Assembly: GCA_029532415.1 (NCBI GenBank)
Contig: JAQOTA010000053.1
Location: 6,076,001-6,140,000, forward strand
Direction: 5' to 3'
Source of the DNA: Marasmius tenuissimus
Taxonomy: Eukaryota > Basidiomycota > Agaricomycetes > Agaricales > Marasmiaceae
DNA: 64,000 bases
Shown: positions 9,837 through 20,391 of the stretch, in pieces
Layout of the letters: every line of letters starts with the position of its first letter
Position numbering within the stretch: the first letter of the stretch is position 1
Notes under the pieces: generated by a model
What the model was told of the DNA's origin: nothing
The model's input: the letters and a program-made list of their open reading frames with translations, nothing else
Database searches by the model: none
Made by a program: the position numbers and the translations under genes

Positions 9837-11378
9837 ATGTCAACAACACCCGCACCAATTGCAAACTTGTCAGAACATGAGGCTTGGGAACCTGAATTTC
9901 CTGAAGTCCAGTGGCCAACTATTGACGAGTGGAACCAGCTGCTTGTTGCACATTTTGATCAAAATGTAATGGGTCTCACCAATGAACAAATGACCCAACT
10001 TAGTCAATTGATTCGAAATGCCCATGGAGATGCAGTAAACAGGATGAAAAGGGTTGTTGACAATCATGTCGTAGCAATCAAAGATCAATTCAATCCTGAA
10101 CTGAGTGGAGCATACAACAACACCTTTGTACTTCAGTCACAAATCAACGATCTGAAACTCATGACGCAGATGCAAACTGCGGTTATGGAATCCATGAAAG
10201 AACAAATACAGCACTACCGGGACCAATTCAATGCCTTGTCAGTCGATAACGCAACCGGTGGTGGTGGTGGAAAAGCTGGATTCAAAATCCCAGAACCACC
10301 AACATTTTCTGGATCAGATTCGAAAGTGAACTTGAAGGACTGGGTAAATCAACTCAGTTTGTACAACTCGCATTATGGAATCATTACCGACAAGCATCAA
10401 ATCGTCACGGCTCTTACCCGTGTACGAGGAGCTGCTGCAACGTACCTGCAGAAATACTTTGATAAGCTTACTGCAGGCGAAGACTTGGGCACTTTCCAAG
10501 AATTCGTTAACGAACTTGCCATCTATGGAGAGAAAGATGATATAGAAAGCTACAAGAAGGCGCTTACTGCCCTCTGGAAGAACGAAACCTTGGCGCACAA
10601 GGACTTTATCAAATATGCCGAACAGTATCGTACTCTTGCCCGCGTGGTCGGATATGAGGACGATAATCTTTTCATAGATAAGCTCAGAGAGGTTATACCC
10701 AAGGACCTGCGTAGTGTGATGGTTCCTTATGAGGTTAACAACCAAATTCCTAAGAAATGGGATGCTTATCTCGAGCTTCTGATCAAGACGTATAAGTTCC
10801 TTCACCCGGAAAAGTCGACAAGGGACGTTTTTGCTACTGGCGGTAGCAGTAACACAGGCAATGGCAATAATAAGAAGTCTGACCCTGATGCGATGGATAT
10901 AGACTCGGCAAAGAAGGTCAAGGCGAAACACGCAAATTCCCAAGATGCCAAGCAGAAACTATGTCAGATCTGCTCTGGTAAAGGCTTCAAGGCTAAATCG
11001 AAAACACATAATACCAATGATTGTTACGAGAAGCCTGGGAATGAGCACAAGCGACCTGCTCCAAGAGCTTCAACGTCAAATCCTTCAACATCAGGTCAAG
11101 GCAACAAGAGCGGAAACTCTGGTAAAGGTACAGCCTCCGGCAAAACCTTCTACCAACGGCTAATGGAAATGGCCAAAGAATATGATATTGACACCTCGGA
11201 TGCCCCATCCGAAGTCAACATCAACTCTGCGAGTATCCAGGAAATAGTCGAAACCGAGTCTTCCGAAATGGGGACAACTGCACAAGTCGATGGAGTGCAG
11301 GCGGGACCTTCTCAACCAACCGGTAAAGGGAAGAAGGCAATTCGACGATCCAATGTGGATTTTCCCGAAGGACTGTAG
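9837..11378 (+). CDS. gag: Gag polyprotein of Gypsy A, 513 aa
   Basis: Capsid and nucleocapsid protein that packages the element RNA. ATG 9837 opens the frame 84 nt after the preceding ORF. Residues about 150-320 form the helical retrotransposon-gag core (an ALTALWKNETLAHKDFIKYAEQYR-type segment, which I recognise by pattern). Near residues 380-400 there is an atypical zinc knuckle: C-X2-C, an 11-residue spacer, H, X4, C (CQIC ... H ... C), instead of the usual 4-residue spacer. Basic and serine-rich stretches follow. The stop at 11376-11378 lies inside the start of the pol frame, which is shifted by -1; the two frames overlap from 11327. No in-frame defect. Confidence 0.85.
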   Translation: MSTTPAPIANLSEHEAWEPEFPEVQWPTIDEWNQLLVAHFDQNVMGLTNEQMTQLSQLIRNAHGDAVNRMKRVVDNHVVAIKDQFNPELSGAYNNTFVLQSQINDLKLMTQMQTAVMESMKEQIQHYRDQFNALSVDNATGGGGGKAGFKIPEPPTFSGSDSKVNLKDWVNQLSLYNSHYGIITDKHQIVTALTRVRGAAATYLQKYFDKLTAGEDLGTFQEFVNELAIYGEKDDIESYKKALTALWKNETLAHKDFIKYAEQYRTLARVVGYEDDNLFIDKLREVIPKDLRSVMVPYEVNNQIPKKWDAYLELLIKTYKFLHPEKSTRDVFATGGSSNTGNGNNKKSDPDAMDIDSAKKVKAKHANSQDAKQKLCQICSGKGFKAKSKTHNTNDCYEKPGNEHKRPAPRASTSNPSTSGQGNKSGNSGKGTASGKTFYQRLMEMAKEYDIDTSDAPSEVNINSASIQEIVETESSEMGTTAQVDGVQAGPSQPTGKGKKAIRRSNVDFPEGL

Positions 11379-14300
11379 AGGATAACGTCTGTGATCTACA
11401 GTCAGGGAGTAGTGTACCCTCGTTCGGCACTGAGCAGGACTCAGTAGAAGTAGGACTGGAATCTTGTACAGTAAATATTGCTCGCAACAAGACTTTTTCT
11501 TTTAGAATTCCAGTTACACTTTGGGTATACGGATATAAAGTGCAGACCGAGGCTCTAGTTGATTCTGGTGCCACAACGAATTTCATCGATAAATCATTTG
11601 TTGAAAGAAATCACCTGGTAACAAATAAACTGGCAACTCCGTATGAAGTTAAAAATGCGGATGGAACTTTCAATATTTCAGGACAAATAAGGGAATATGT
11701 CCGCGCCTATGTGCAAATTGGGACCCATAAGACCACACATTACCTTTTCGTAACCCAGCTTGGGGACAAGGAAATGATGATTGGCTACTCTTATCTATAC
11801 AAGCACAACCCAGAAATAGACTGGCGTAAAGGTGAATGGAAGTTCTCCAGGTGTCCAGATACATGCGCCACTAGAGTCCGTAAAACACCAGATTTCGAGG
11901 CTGGAACCGAAGAACTCGAACTCGATTCAGGATTGCCGTGGGATGACTCACTGGACAGTTTAGGAGAGGAAGACTCCGACAATCCTTGCATCAACTGGGT
12001 AGATATTGAAGACCCGGATGACCGTGAACAAGCAAAAGTTATTGCGTCCATGTTCGAAGATGACTTGGACGAGGATCTCGACGGATCAGATGAGGACACC
12101 AGAAATTGGAAGTCCCATGTGCCAAAATGGTTACATCCCTATGGCGACGTCTTTTCCAAGAGAAAGTCAGAGCGGATGCCGGAACGTAAGGCATACGACC
12201 ATCCAATTGAGTTTGTGGAAGACTCAACACTTCCCAAACCATCCAAACTATACCCGCTATCTCCAAAAGAACGAAACTCTTTGGATGAGTGGATTGATGA
12301 GGAACTCCGAAAGGGTTACATTAGACCTTCAAAAAGTCCTGTAGCCGCACCTTTCTTCTTTGTCAAAAAACATGATGGAAGTCTTAGACCTGTAATGGAC
12401 TATCGTACCCTCAACTCCGTAACTGTGAAGAATCGCTATCCAATTCCACGGATCTCAGATCTAATTGATTCGCTTAGCCAAGCATCAATTTTCACCAAGA
12501 TCGATCTACGATGGGGATATAATAACGTCCGCATTCGTGAAGGTGATGAGTGGAAGACAGCATTCATAACAAAACGAGGATTATTTGAGGCTACGGTTAT
12601 GTACTTTGGGTTTTCAAATGCACCAGCGACATTTCAGTCGATGATGAATGACATCTTGGGAGATCTTATCCGGGATGGCAAAGTTATGGTGTACTTAGAC
12701 GACATTCTTATCTTTGGAAATGACTTAGAAGAACATCGCAAAATCATTCAAGAAGTTCTGAAAAGGCTTCGAGATAACGATCTCTACGCTAAAGCGGAGA
12801 AGTGCTTCTTTGAGAAGGATCAAATTGATTATCTTGGTATGATCATCTCGAAGGGACACGTTGCGATGGATCCGAAGAAACTTTCAGGAGTTCAAGAGTG
12901 GCCAATACCTGCGAAAGTAAAGCATGTGCAAGCTTTCCTGGGATTCGCAAACTTCTATCGTAGATTCATCAAAGATTTTGCGAAGATTGCGAAACCACTC
13001 ACCACTCTTACCAAGAAGGAACAACCTTGGGCATGGGGCGAAGATCAAAAGAATGCTTTTGAGGCTCTGAAAAAGGCCTTTACTTCAGCTCCCATACTTC
13101 GAATTCCAGATGACACAAGTCCATTCCGCCTTTCTACCGATGCTAGCGACTTCGCCATTGGCGCTGTCTTATCTCAACTGGACCCAGCAGATCAACTCTG
13201 GCATCCAGTTGCGTTCTATTCAAAATCTCTTGATATACATGAACGTAATTATGAGATCTATGACAAAGAACTACTTGCAATAATTCGCGCATTGGAAGAA
13301 TATAGACATTATCTGGAAGGACATCCGGAAAAATTCGAGATTTGGTCGGATCATCAGAATCTGACATACTTCAAATCAGCCCAGAAATTAACAAGGAGGC
13401 AAGCGAGATGGGCTCTGTACCTCACACGCTTTAACTATTCCCTACACCATAAACCTGGTAAAACAATGCAAGCAGAAGACCCTCTGTCCAGGAGGCCAGA
13501 TCATGAGGAGGGGGTAAACCTCGATAATCGCGATCAAATTTTGCTCAAACCTGAATTTTTTGCCATTCAGGCGCTCGAGGCTACTCATGAATCGCCTGTA
13601 GACGACGATCAAATCCTAAGAGAGGTCAAAGAAGCATTGCTATCAGATGAACTTACGAAGGACTATAAGTCACTTCTGGAATCAGGACCACGAGAGTTCA
13701 AGAAATCTCTGGAAGATTGGAACTTCGAGAATGGACTTCTACTCTATCGAGGAAAAGTTTACATTCCCAGAAGCACAGACGACCACTTACGACGACGAGT
13801 TGTTCAAATCCACCACGATATCACCTCTGCCGGACACCCTGGTAGATGGAAGACTTACGAACTAGTAACTCGTAACTATTGGTGGCCTGGCATGTCAGTC
13901 TTTGTGAAGAAATATGTCACAGGTTGTGATACTTGCCAGCGTAGCAAGAATCGCCCTGAACAGCCATTTGGACCATTACAGCCAAATGAGGTCCCTAACG
14001 GACCTTGGGAGATTATCTCCATCGACCTTATTACCCAGCTACCACCTTCGCTCGAATACAATGCAATCTGTGTTGTGGTTGATCGACTCACCAAGCGGGC
14101 TCACTTCTTCCCTATCACGAATAACTTCTCTGCAAAGGACCTTGCAAGGTTACTGTATGACAGAATCTACCCTCTGCATGGACTTCCATATCAGATCATT
14201 TCGGATAGAGGAACACAGTTCGCTGCTGAAATATTCCAAGAATGGTGCAAACTCCTTGGAATTAAATCAACGATGTCGACATCTTATCATCCACAAACAG

Positions 14301-15166
14301 ATGGACAAACAGAACGAGTGAATCAAAGTCTGGAACAATATCTCCGGTGCTACGTTGACTACAATCTTGATGATTGGTCGCTACTGCTAAATGTGGCAGA
14401 ATTCGCTTACAACAACGCAGCACATGAAGGGACAAAGTCAAGTCCTTTCTTCTTGGAGTATGGTCGACACTTACGAGCTGGACCAACGTTGGCCAAAGAG
14501 CTTTCAAAGAACAACGACCTTAACGACATTTTTCATCAAAGACTTGATGCTCAGGAGCAAGCGAAAGCAGCCCTGAAGCTCGCAGCTGAAAGGATGAAGT
14601 GGTACTACGACCAGGGGGTTCAAAATGTTCCCTTCAAAGTTGGAGATAAAGTACTACTGAATCTAAAAGATTATCAGGATAAGGAACGGGCACTCAATCC
14701 GAGATACGAGGGACCTTTCACAATTATTGAAAAGTTGTCACCGGTTACCTTTAAACTTCAGATGCCATCGAAATTTCGAGCATATCATCCTGTTTTTCAT
14801 GCCAGCAAGCTTGCCACATATAACGAACCCACTATCGTTGGACAAAAGCCACCTGCACCTGAACCAATTGTGGTAAAGGGTCACTTAGAATGGGTGGTTG
14901 ACAGAATCCTGCAACATCGTATTCGTGGAAAGACAACTTATTACTTAGTAAGATGGGAAGGTGAAAGCCGAGATGAGGACTCCTGGGAACCAGCCAGCAA
15001 CTTAAAAAACGCTCCAGAGAAAGTCAAGGAGTACAAGAAGCTTGGACTTAGACCAGTAAGGGTTATTGAAATGGATGAATTTTTCGAAAATGAAGTCCAT
15101 GTGTTCTCATCGGAGCTCGAACCAAGAGGGGGGGTAATGTCACAGATTTTCTCTCTCTACATCTAA
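11327..15166 (+). CDS. pol: Pol polyprotein of Gypsy A (protease, RT, RNase H, integrase, chromodomain)
   Basis: The frame is open from 11327, overlaps the last 52 bases of gag in the -1 frame and ends at 15164-15166, 29 nt inside the 3' LTR. It has no ATG near its start, so expression by frameshift from gag is likely; I found no canonical XXXYYYZ slippery heptamer in the overlap. Counting from codon 11540: aspartic protease DSGATT at residues 8-13; reverse transcriptase with YLDD at 385-388 (12692-12703); RNase H STDASD near 533; integrase zinc finger (H, H, C, C) near 760-800; integrase core with second Asp in SDRGTQF near 889; chromodomain near 1117-1165 (YYLVRWEG, DSWEP). All catalytic motifs are present and there is no stop, so the element may be functional. 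A chromodomain usually guides insertion to marked chromatin. Confidence 0.93.
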   Translation, partial: REEGNSTIQCGFSRRTVEDNVCDLQSGSSVPSFGTEQDSVEVGLESCTVNIARNKTFSFRIPVTLWVYGYKVQTEALVDSGATTNFIDKSFVERNHLVTNKLATPYEVKNADGTFNISGQIREYVRAYVQIGTHKTTHYLFVTQLGDKEMMIGYSYLYKHNPEIDWRKGEWKFSRCPDTCATRVRKTPDFEAGTEELELDSGLPWDDSLDSLGEEDSDNPCINWVDIEDPDDREQAKVIASMFEDDLDEDLDGSDEDTRNWKSHVPKWLHPYGDVFSKRKSERMPERKAYDHPIEFVEDSTLPKPSKLYPLSPKERNSLDEWIDEELRKGYIRPSKSPVAAPFFFVKKHDGSLRPVMDYRTLNSVTVKNRYPIPRISDLIDSLSQASIFTKIDLRWGYNNVRIREGDEWKTAFITKRGLFEATVMYFGFSNAPATFQSMMNDILGDLIRDGKVMVYLDDILIFGNDLEEHRKIIQEVLKRLRDNDLYAKAEKCFFEKDQIDYLGMIISKGHVAMDPKKLSGVQEWPIPAKVKHVQAFLGFANFYRRFIKDFAKIAKPLTTLTKKEQPWAWGEDQKNAFEALKKAFTSAPILRIPDDTSPFRLSTDASDFAIGAVLSQLDPADQLWHPVAFYSKSLDIHERNYEIYDKELLAIIRALEEYRHYLEGHPEKFEIWSDHQNLTYFKSAQKLTRRQARWALYLTRFNYSLHHKPGKTMQAEDPLSRRPDHEEGVNLDNRDQILLKPEFFAIQALEATHESPVDDDQILREVKEALLSDELTKDYKSLLESGPREFKKSLEDWNFENGLLLYRGKVYIPRSTDDHLRRRVVQIHHDITSAGHPGRWKTYELVTRNYWWPGMSVFVKKYVTGCDTCQRSKNRPEQPFGPLQPNEVPNGPWEIISIDLITQLPPSLEYNAICVVVDRLTKRAHFFPITNNFSAKDLARLLYDRIYPLHGLPYQIISDRGTQFAAEIFQEWCKLLGIKSTMSTSYHPQTDGQTERVNQSLEQYLRCYVDYNLDDWSLLLNVAEFAYNNAAHEGTKSSPFFLEYGRHLRAGPTLAKELSKNNDLNDIFHQRLDAQEQAKAALKLAAERMKWYYDQGVQNVPFKVGDKVLLNLKDYQDKERALNPRYEGPFTIIEKLSPVTFKLQMPSKFRAYHPVFHASKLATYNEPTIVGQKPPAPEPIVVKGHLEWVVDRILQHRIRGKTTYYLVRWEGESRDEDSWEPASNLKNAPEKVKEYKKLGLRPVRVIEMDEFFENEVHVFSSELEPRGGVMSQIFSLYI

Positions 15167-15659
15167 TCTCCCTATATCTTATCTGTGCCATGTGGTTATC
15201 ATATCATTCGATCCAAATCCAACATCTTATCAGTAGACATCTGATCTCTTGTTCTATAGATTCGGTCTGGACTCATCTAGATAGATCTGTAACTAAAGGG
15301 GATACGCATAGGTCTAGATCTGCCACACCATGACTACGGCGAGTCATGTGCTGTGTGGACAGCTCAACCACTCGAGTTGACTCTTACGACTCACTCGACT
15401 CATACTTACACCTTGATTGCACCATCACGACTCATAGTAGACTCATCCTGACGAGTGCATCAGTCAGCTTAGGTATCATAGGTCTTAGATAGTGTCTGGG
15501 GTCCTATAGAATCCATGTATATAAGCTAGATCATCTGAGGCATAAACCTCAGACTAAAGAACGTCTTCTGTCCTTTGACAACATCTCCTCTGCTCTCTGC
15601 ATTCACATCAGTTATTCCCTTATCATCAAAACCACATCTGAACAGGTGAGTAGTGGATT
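15138..15659 (+). repeat. 3' LTR of Gypsy A, truncated by 7 bp
   Basis: Identical to 8136-8657 as read. Relative to the 5' LTR it stops 7 bases early (TGTGATA missing) and is joined to CTGTCAACAG, the start of the 259-bp repeat. Confidence 0.85.
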
Positions 15660-15918
15660 CTGTCAACAGCTCTCGGAGCTCCGGCTCAGTCCGAGCCACG
15701 GCTCTAGAGCCAGAGCCGAGCCGAGCTGACTGATGGCAACACTAGCCAGAGTCTTCTTGAGGCCACGAACATCTTCAATGTAGGTGGTTCCAAAAATTTT
15801 TTCATAGCCTCTGGCAGACCCCCCTCCCTCCTACCCCCCGGTCAGGGATTCAATCCCATGTGCCCCCTTGCTCGGGAAAGACCCTCCCTCCCTTACGTAA
15901 GCTTCTCACGGACCATAT
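15660..15918 (+). repeat. 259-bp direct repeat, right copy
   Basis: Perfect copy of 7877-8135. It contains the last 85 bp of the hAT MITE 7355-7961 plus its target duplication, and the GC-rich dispersed repeat. It continues into ATAGTAATTT, the presumed original flank. Confidence 0.9.
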
Positions 15919-16257
15919 ATAGTAATTTCACATGATACTTTTCCACGCCTTCGAGTGGACGGTCAACAGTATCAAACTTGACCTCAATCATGAACCTTGG
16001 AACAGATTTCTGAACACAATTTCTCCCTAAATTAGATATCTTACTCAATCTCACTGTGTTAAGTGGCAAAACAGTATGGGAATGACAGCATCATGGGCCC
16101 AACATACAATTACAGCCACTTTTCCCTAAAATGTAGCCCAGGCTGAAACTAAGCCATAACACTCATAGGGTGTATTATCCTCGCTGTAGGGTGCAGACCA
16201 AGCCCAATCACTGTGTTTTATATCACAGAAAACTCATCAAACCTTCCCCAAGGTCCC
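15919..16257. other. Non-coding stretch, nothing recognised
   Basis: No open frame of note, no terminal repeats. Presumably the right flank of the original insertion site. Confidence 0.45.
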
Positions 16258-16352
16258 TGATGTAGGGGGTTCCAAATTTTTTTTTCCAGCCCCCCACCAA
16301 CCCCCCACCCTCCTACCCCCCGGTCAGGGATCCAATCCTGTGTGCCCCCTTG
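16258..16352. repeat. Second copy of the GC-rich dispersed repeat (partial)
   Basis: Matches about 7998-8090 from TGTAGG-GGTTCC through CTCCTACCCCCCGGTCAGGG to GTGCCCCCTTG, with scattered differences. The half ending in ACCATAT is absent. Confidence 0.55.
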
Positions 16353-18609
16353 GATTTCACCGCCCAAAATCGGCTCGTCCAATCGTCGCAGGCAACTGGA
16401 TCATTAAGGTGAGTTTGATCCATAGATGTTCTCGAATGTTCCATCCATCCTGACCACGACATCTCTTCTGATTTATTGCAGATATCTGCTTCAGAAAGAT
16501 ATCATGACCGAGGGCAACTCAGATAGAGAGATTGACGAAGTACACTCAGGAAGGTCATCGAAAGCATCACAAGGTGGGTAATTTGATCTCGTTATAACCT
16601 GGTCTCAAACTCGTGTTCTTTACCCTCTAGACGTTGATACACGAGCAAATCAAAGTCAAAAGACAGCTTCAGGCTCAATTATGCGAGTACAAGGTCTTCA
16701 ACAAAACCTTCCGTGATTACGACACTAGCCTGAAGCAAACCTTACGTGCATGATGGGCGGTATTGGCAGGTGATTCGGCATCTCTCTCTTGTTCACTGAC
16801 AAGCTCTAACGACCCTCCACAGGTCATCACTACCACTTAGGAGGCTCTCCAATACGCATTCAAAGAAGGCAGGGAAGAGCACAGAAGGCAAGGACGATAT
16901 TTGACTGTAGATGGACTGGGAGTGGACGATTCCGCTCATTGCGTTCGCAACGTGCGCTTCTCCCGTTCTGTTTGTGCTCGTTGGGCACCGTGCTGACCAG
17001 TACGCTTCTTGTGGTAAACAGAAAAGATGCAGATGCCATTGAAAGCCCAGATGGATATGCCTTTGGCAGAATATACGCGCGATACATTGTCGGTTAGCTC
17101 TGGGAAAGCATGATATGAGCTGAGATCTCCGCACGGGGGGTACAACGTTGGTACAGGCGACTCGTACGTGTATATTGCCTCCAACAATCTCGATTATATT
17201 TCTGACTTTGTTTTACTCATGATCGTTCAATAGCTATGTTGCGAGTACTTGATAGGAACCTTGATTGATTCGGTGACTCAGAAGAAATCGTTTTGGGATC
17301 AAGATGGTGCTTTGCCTATGACAGAGAAAGTACGAGCGTGATAGACGAGCTTTGCATGTGTTAAAAGCAAAGGTACCTGACCTTCGCCGACTTTCGTGAT
17401 GCCTTTGTTTTGCTGACACCTCTATCCAGATTGACCGGAACGATGTACTTTGCGTATTGAGCGATCGAAATATATCAGTTCATCTCTATGGGCTGCTGTC
17501 ATCTTCAAGACCAAGATTCCTGGTGGCTCGAGTACGAGAGACCGATCACGAGACCTTCAGGGCCAGAACCGAGTTGTCAGCCATCTTAGGACGGAGGTAC
17601 GCCTAAATCACCGTCTATGCGACGTGAGGGAACCAGCACTGAACGAGCATGTATGCTATTACCCGGATGGCCGTCCCGTATATGGGACGGAAGAGTTGTT
17701 CTTTTGAGCAAAGGCCGGCGAGCAGTTGATTCAGTCAGATATGCTGAGCACGAGTGTGTGTTCATATTACTTACAAACCAATGGCTCTTCGACGTTCATA
17801 TTCCCTACATCAACTTACTCAGTCCGTCTTGAACCGAGAGTGCCTGTTCTGGTTTGATCATCTGCCATTGTGTTCGTCACGCCTCCATAGGCACACCAAA
17901 GCATCAGTCAAATCTGATTGTTGGTGATTGACTAACTGAACAACATTGTCCATCACGATGTCTCTTCTGCAGACGAGCAATTTCTTTCAAGTCCGTATCC
18001 ATTCAGTCGAGTCTTCCCAATCAGACATGATCCATGCACCACGTCAACCGTGCTCATAACTTGGCCTTCGAAAATCTAAGACTAGCCTCGATGTTCCAAC
18101 AGTCTATCCCGGCGTTTGAGTTTGACCATTGCCCGCTACATCCATGTGGGAACGATCTGGCGAGCACCAATCCGGATAGACGTTTCATGTGGTCGTTCGA
18201 ATTGTGGAGTTTAGTTATCTTCCCAGGGGATGAATGCCAACGACAGCTTGGACACAGCCCTATATCAGCCTGGGAATCGACTCTTGCTTTGAGTTCCTGC
18301 ATTGGTTGAACTCATTCCGCCTTGCTCGTCTACCCTCCTCATAAGCTGCATTCTGACCCTCCCGAGACATGTCTTCGCATCCTACTAGGAAGAGTACGGA
18401 AATCTTAGATCCAGTTTTGGCGGGAAATCAGGTACAATTTGAACGTCTGAACGTCATCCCGCAATGGACTGATTCATGTTCATTGCATACACTGTAGCCA
18501 ACATCTGCGTTGACATCGGATACGCCCAAGCCACAGCCGGATCCTGTGTCGACGGTGAGACTCAGTTCATGAATAGCTCGCGGATCTCTCTCATAATGAT
18601 TGACATTGT
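16353..18609. other. Degenerate region upstream of the second DUF6535 gene
   Basis: Only short frames. A possible small two-exon frame starts at ATG 16505 (intron about 16575-16630, with a GTGGGT donor and a CTCTAG acceptor) and reads on for roughly 47 codons, but I recognise nothing in it and similar gene-like snatches (for example near 17010-17095) break quickly. I treat the stretch as old coding DNA in decay. Confidence 0.35.
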
Positions 18610-19709
18610 ATGGATTCGCAGTCTGGTCCCGCGGTTTCGAACGAGGAAGCCAGTGACTCGGAATCAAAAGACATGAGCAAAGGGACAGCTGAGCTGGTAC
18701 GTGCTTATAGATTGACTACCTCGCCAACTTTGTTCACGCTACAGATTTGCGATAAGCCCACGGTTGAAAAGTCCTGGGAAGTACTCATGAAGGAGGTGAA
18801 TTCGTCGGACGAAGGACTTGTTGGCGGTTGGAAAGAAGATATCGACACGCTCTTGGCCTTCGTATGTATAACTTACTCTCAAGCCTTATGAGTGACTCTT
18901 ATGGCTTTTAGGCCGGTTTGTTCTCAGCGGTCGTTACCGCATTCACTATTGAATCGTATCAGTGGCTACAGGAAGCACCAGAGGACACTACTGTCACATT
19001 GCTGAGGCAGATCTCCCGGCAGTTGAATGACACCACAACTCCTACCTCACGGGAAGTGTTCGAAGTTTCACCCTTTGTGGTCCGAATCAATATACTGTGG
19101 TTCCTGAGCCTCATAATCGCCCTCGTTGATGCCCTGTTTGCCCTTTTGTGTAAACAGTGGCTCTGCGAGCATCGCCGGTTCACACACACCCACACACCTG
19201 CAGAGTTACTCACGCTTTCTTGGCTGTGGAACCAAAGCCTCCAAGCGTGGCATATTTACACTATTTTGGTCTCCCTTCCCATGCTTCTCGAACTCGCTGT
19301 CTTCCTCTTTTTGGCTGGAGTCTTGGAGTTGCTACGGGATCGTCACCGAGTCGTGTTCGCCATCGCATTAGGCGTTGTCGGATTCGCAGGTCTCTTCTAT
19401 CTCGGAACCACCGTTATTCCCACTGTCAGTATTGCATGGCAAGTGCTCCAAATAACGCCACAGTTGAGGGAGATGCGCCTTGGTGGATATACCGACCATT
19501 CACCAATCGATTTCATCATGTCCCTACCTCCTTTAGAGCATACATGTCCCTTCAAATCCCCACAGGCCTGGGCCGCCTTCCAAACTTTCAAGTTCATTTC
19601 ACGTGTTCCTGGCCTCATTCGTATATTATATGTTCTCTGCTACAGGGATTACAGTCCTTCCGCAGAGTGGGCCTACTCCATGGGCAGACTTAATTATGGA
19701 CTGGGCTAA
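18610..19709 (+). pseudogene. DUF6535-type membrane protein, 3' truncated
   Basis: Model: exons 18610-18696, 18745-18861 and 18912-19709, with two short GT...AG introns (48 and 50 nt). The second intron is needed to restore frame; it joins LLAF to AGLFSAVVTAFTIESY, the first membrane segment. Two further hydrophobic segments follow (NILWFLSLIIALVDALF and the LLELAVFLFLAG stretch), then VVFAIALGVVGFAGLFYLG. After that the protein matches the gene at the left window edge for about 100 residues and stops at TAA 19707-19709, where the other copy continues for some 500 residues more. The missing 3' part ends about 95 bp before Copia A, which has no target duplication, so a rearrangement at the Copia A site probably removed it. 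Confidence 0.72.
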
Positions 19710-19805
19710 GTTACTTACCCTGACTTAGCTTGGGCTTGGCTTATATAAATGACGCAATGTCGCTTACTAGTTGATTGGTAAGCTACCGGACCCGGGTGCA
19801 GAACC

Positions 19806-20063
19806 TGTTGAATCCGGACTACCGAATATATGGACCGTTGTATCGGGCCACATATATGCTTCAATCGTTTCACTATGATCTATGCTATTCCTAGTCACTC
19901 CTGTTATAGAAGATACAGCCACCTCTGTATAGTATATAAGTAGCTCTGTATCTACATGCAATACCAGTACTTTTACTACTCTCGTTGCTGCCTCTAAGCC
20001 TATCTCCAGGTGAGCTAGTCTGTCCCATGCTGCCACTGCGTGGGCAGGACCTCTGCCTCAACA
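19806..20063 (+). repeat. 5' LTR of Copia A, 258 bp
   Basis: TGTTGAATCC ... CTCAACA; matches 33320-33577 except for about two substitutions. Confidence 0.92.
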
Positions 20064-20078
20064 GGTTATGGGCCCCGG
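20064..20078 (+). promoter_or_regulatory. Primer binding site of Copia A: anticodon arm of initiator tRNA-Met
   Basis: GGTTATGGGCCCCGG directly abuts the LTR end CAACA. Its complement GGGCCCATAACC is the conserved anticodon arm of eukaryotic initiator tRNA-Met. Drosophila copia has the same CAACA / GGTTATGGGCCC junction and is known to use a tRNA-iMet half molecule as primer. Confidence 0.8.
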
Positions 20079-20391
20079 TGCCCTATCGATGTGCCCTGCA
20101 ATGGCAGCTCTCTAGGATGTGCACCTTTATTGTGTGCTGCCTAGGATGATGTGCTATTGTGGTCGTTGCACTCAATAACCATCGTGACTGCTTAATCGCT
20201 GTTGTGATGGGCAGACCGTTAACACCGGTTCTGGACCTGTGAAGTCGACATCTTCATTGATGTTTGACAATGGTGGACTGTGTCCTCAACAACGATCGAT
20301 GGCTATCGCCGTTGACCGTGCAGTGATTTCTTTTATCATTGCCTATGATGATGAACCTATGCTGATTGTTGTTTTATTACTCCAGATCGCT

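Larger units (their letters stand above)
8136..15659 (+). mobile_element. Gypsy A: Ty3/gypsy chromovirus LTR retrotransposon, near-complete
   Basis: Order: 5' LTR, self-complementary primer site, extra ORF, gag, pol (protease, RT, RNase H, integrase, chromodomain), polypurine tract (AGAGGGGGGG before 15138), 3' LTR. The LTRs are identical over their shared 522 bp, so insertion was recent. The gag and pol frames have no internal stop. The 3' LTR lacks its last 7 bp and is joined directly to a repeated copy of the left flank, so there is no ordinary 5-bp target duplication. Confidence 0.93.

Noticed and set aside
10314..10943. 209-codon minus-strand ORF opposite Gypsy A gag
   Set aside because: Antisense shadow of a well-supported gag frame, no domain.
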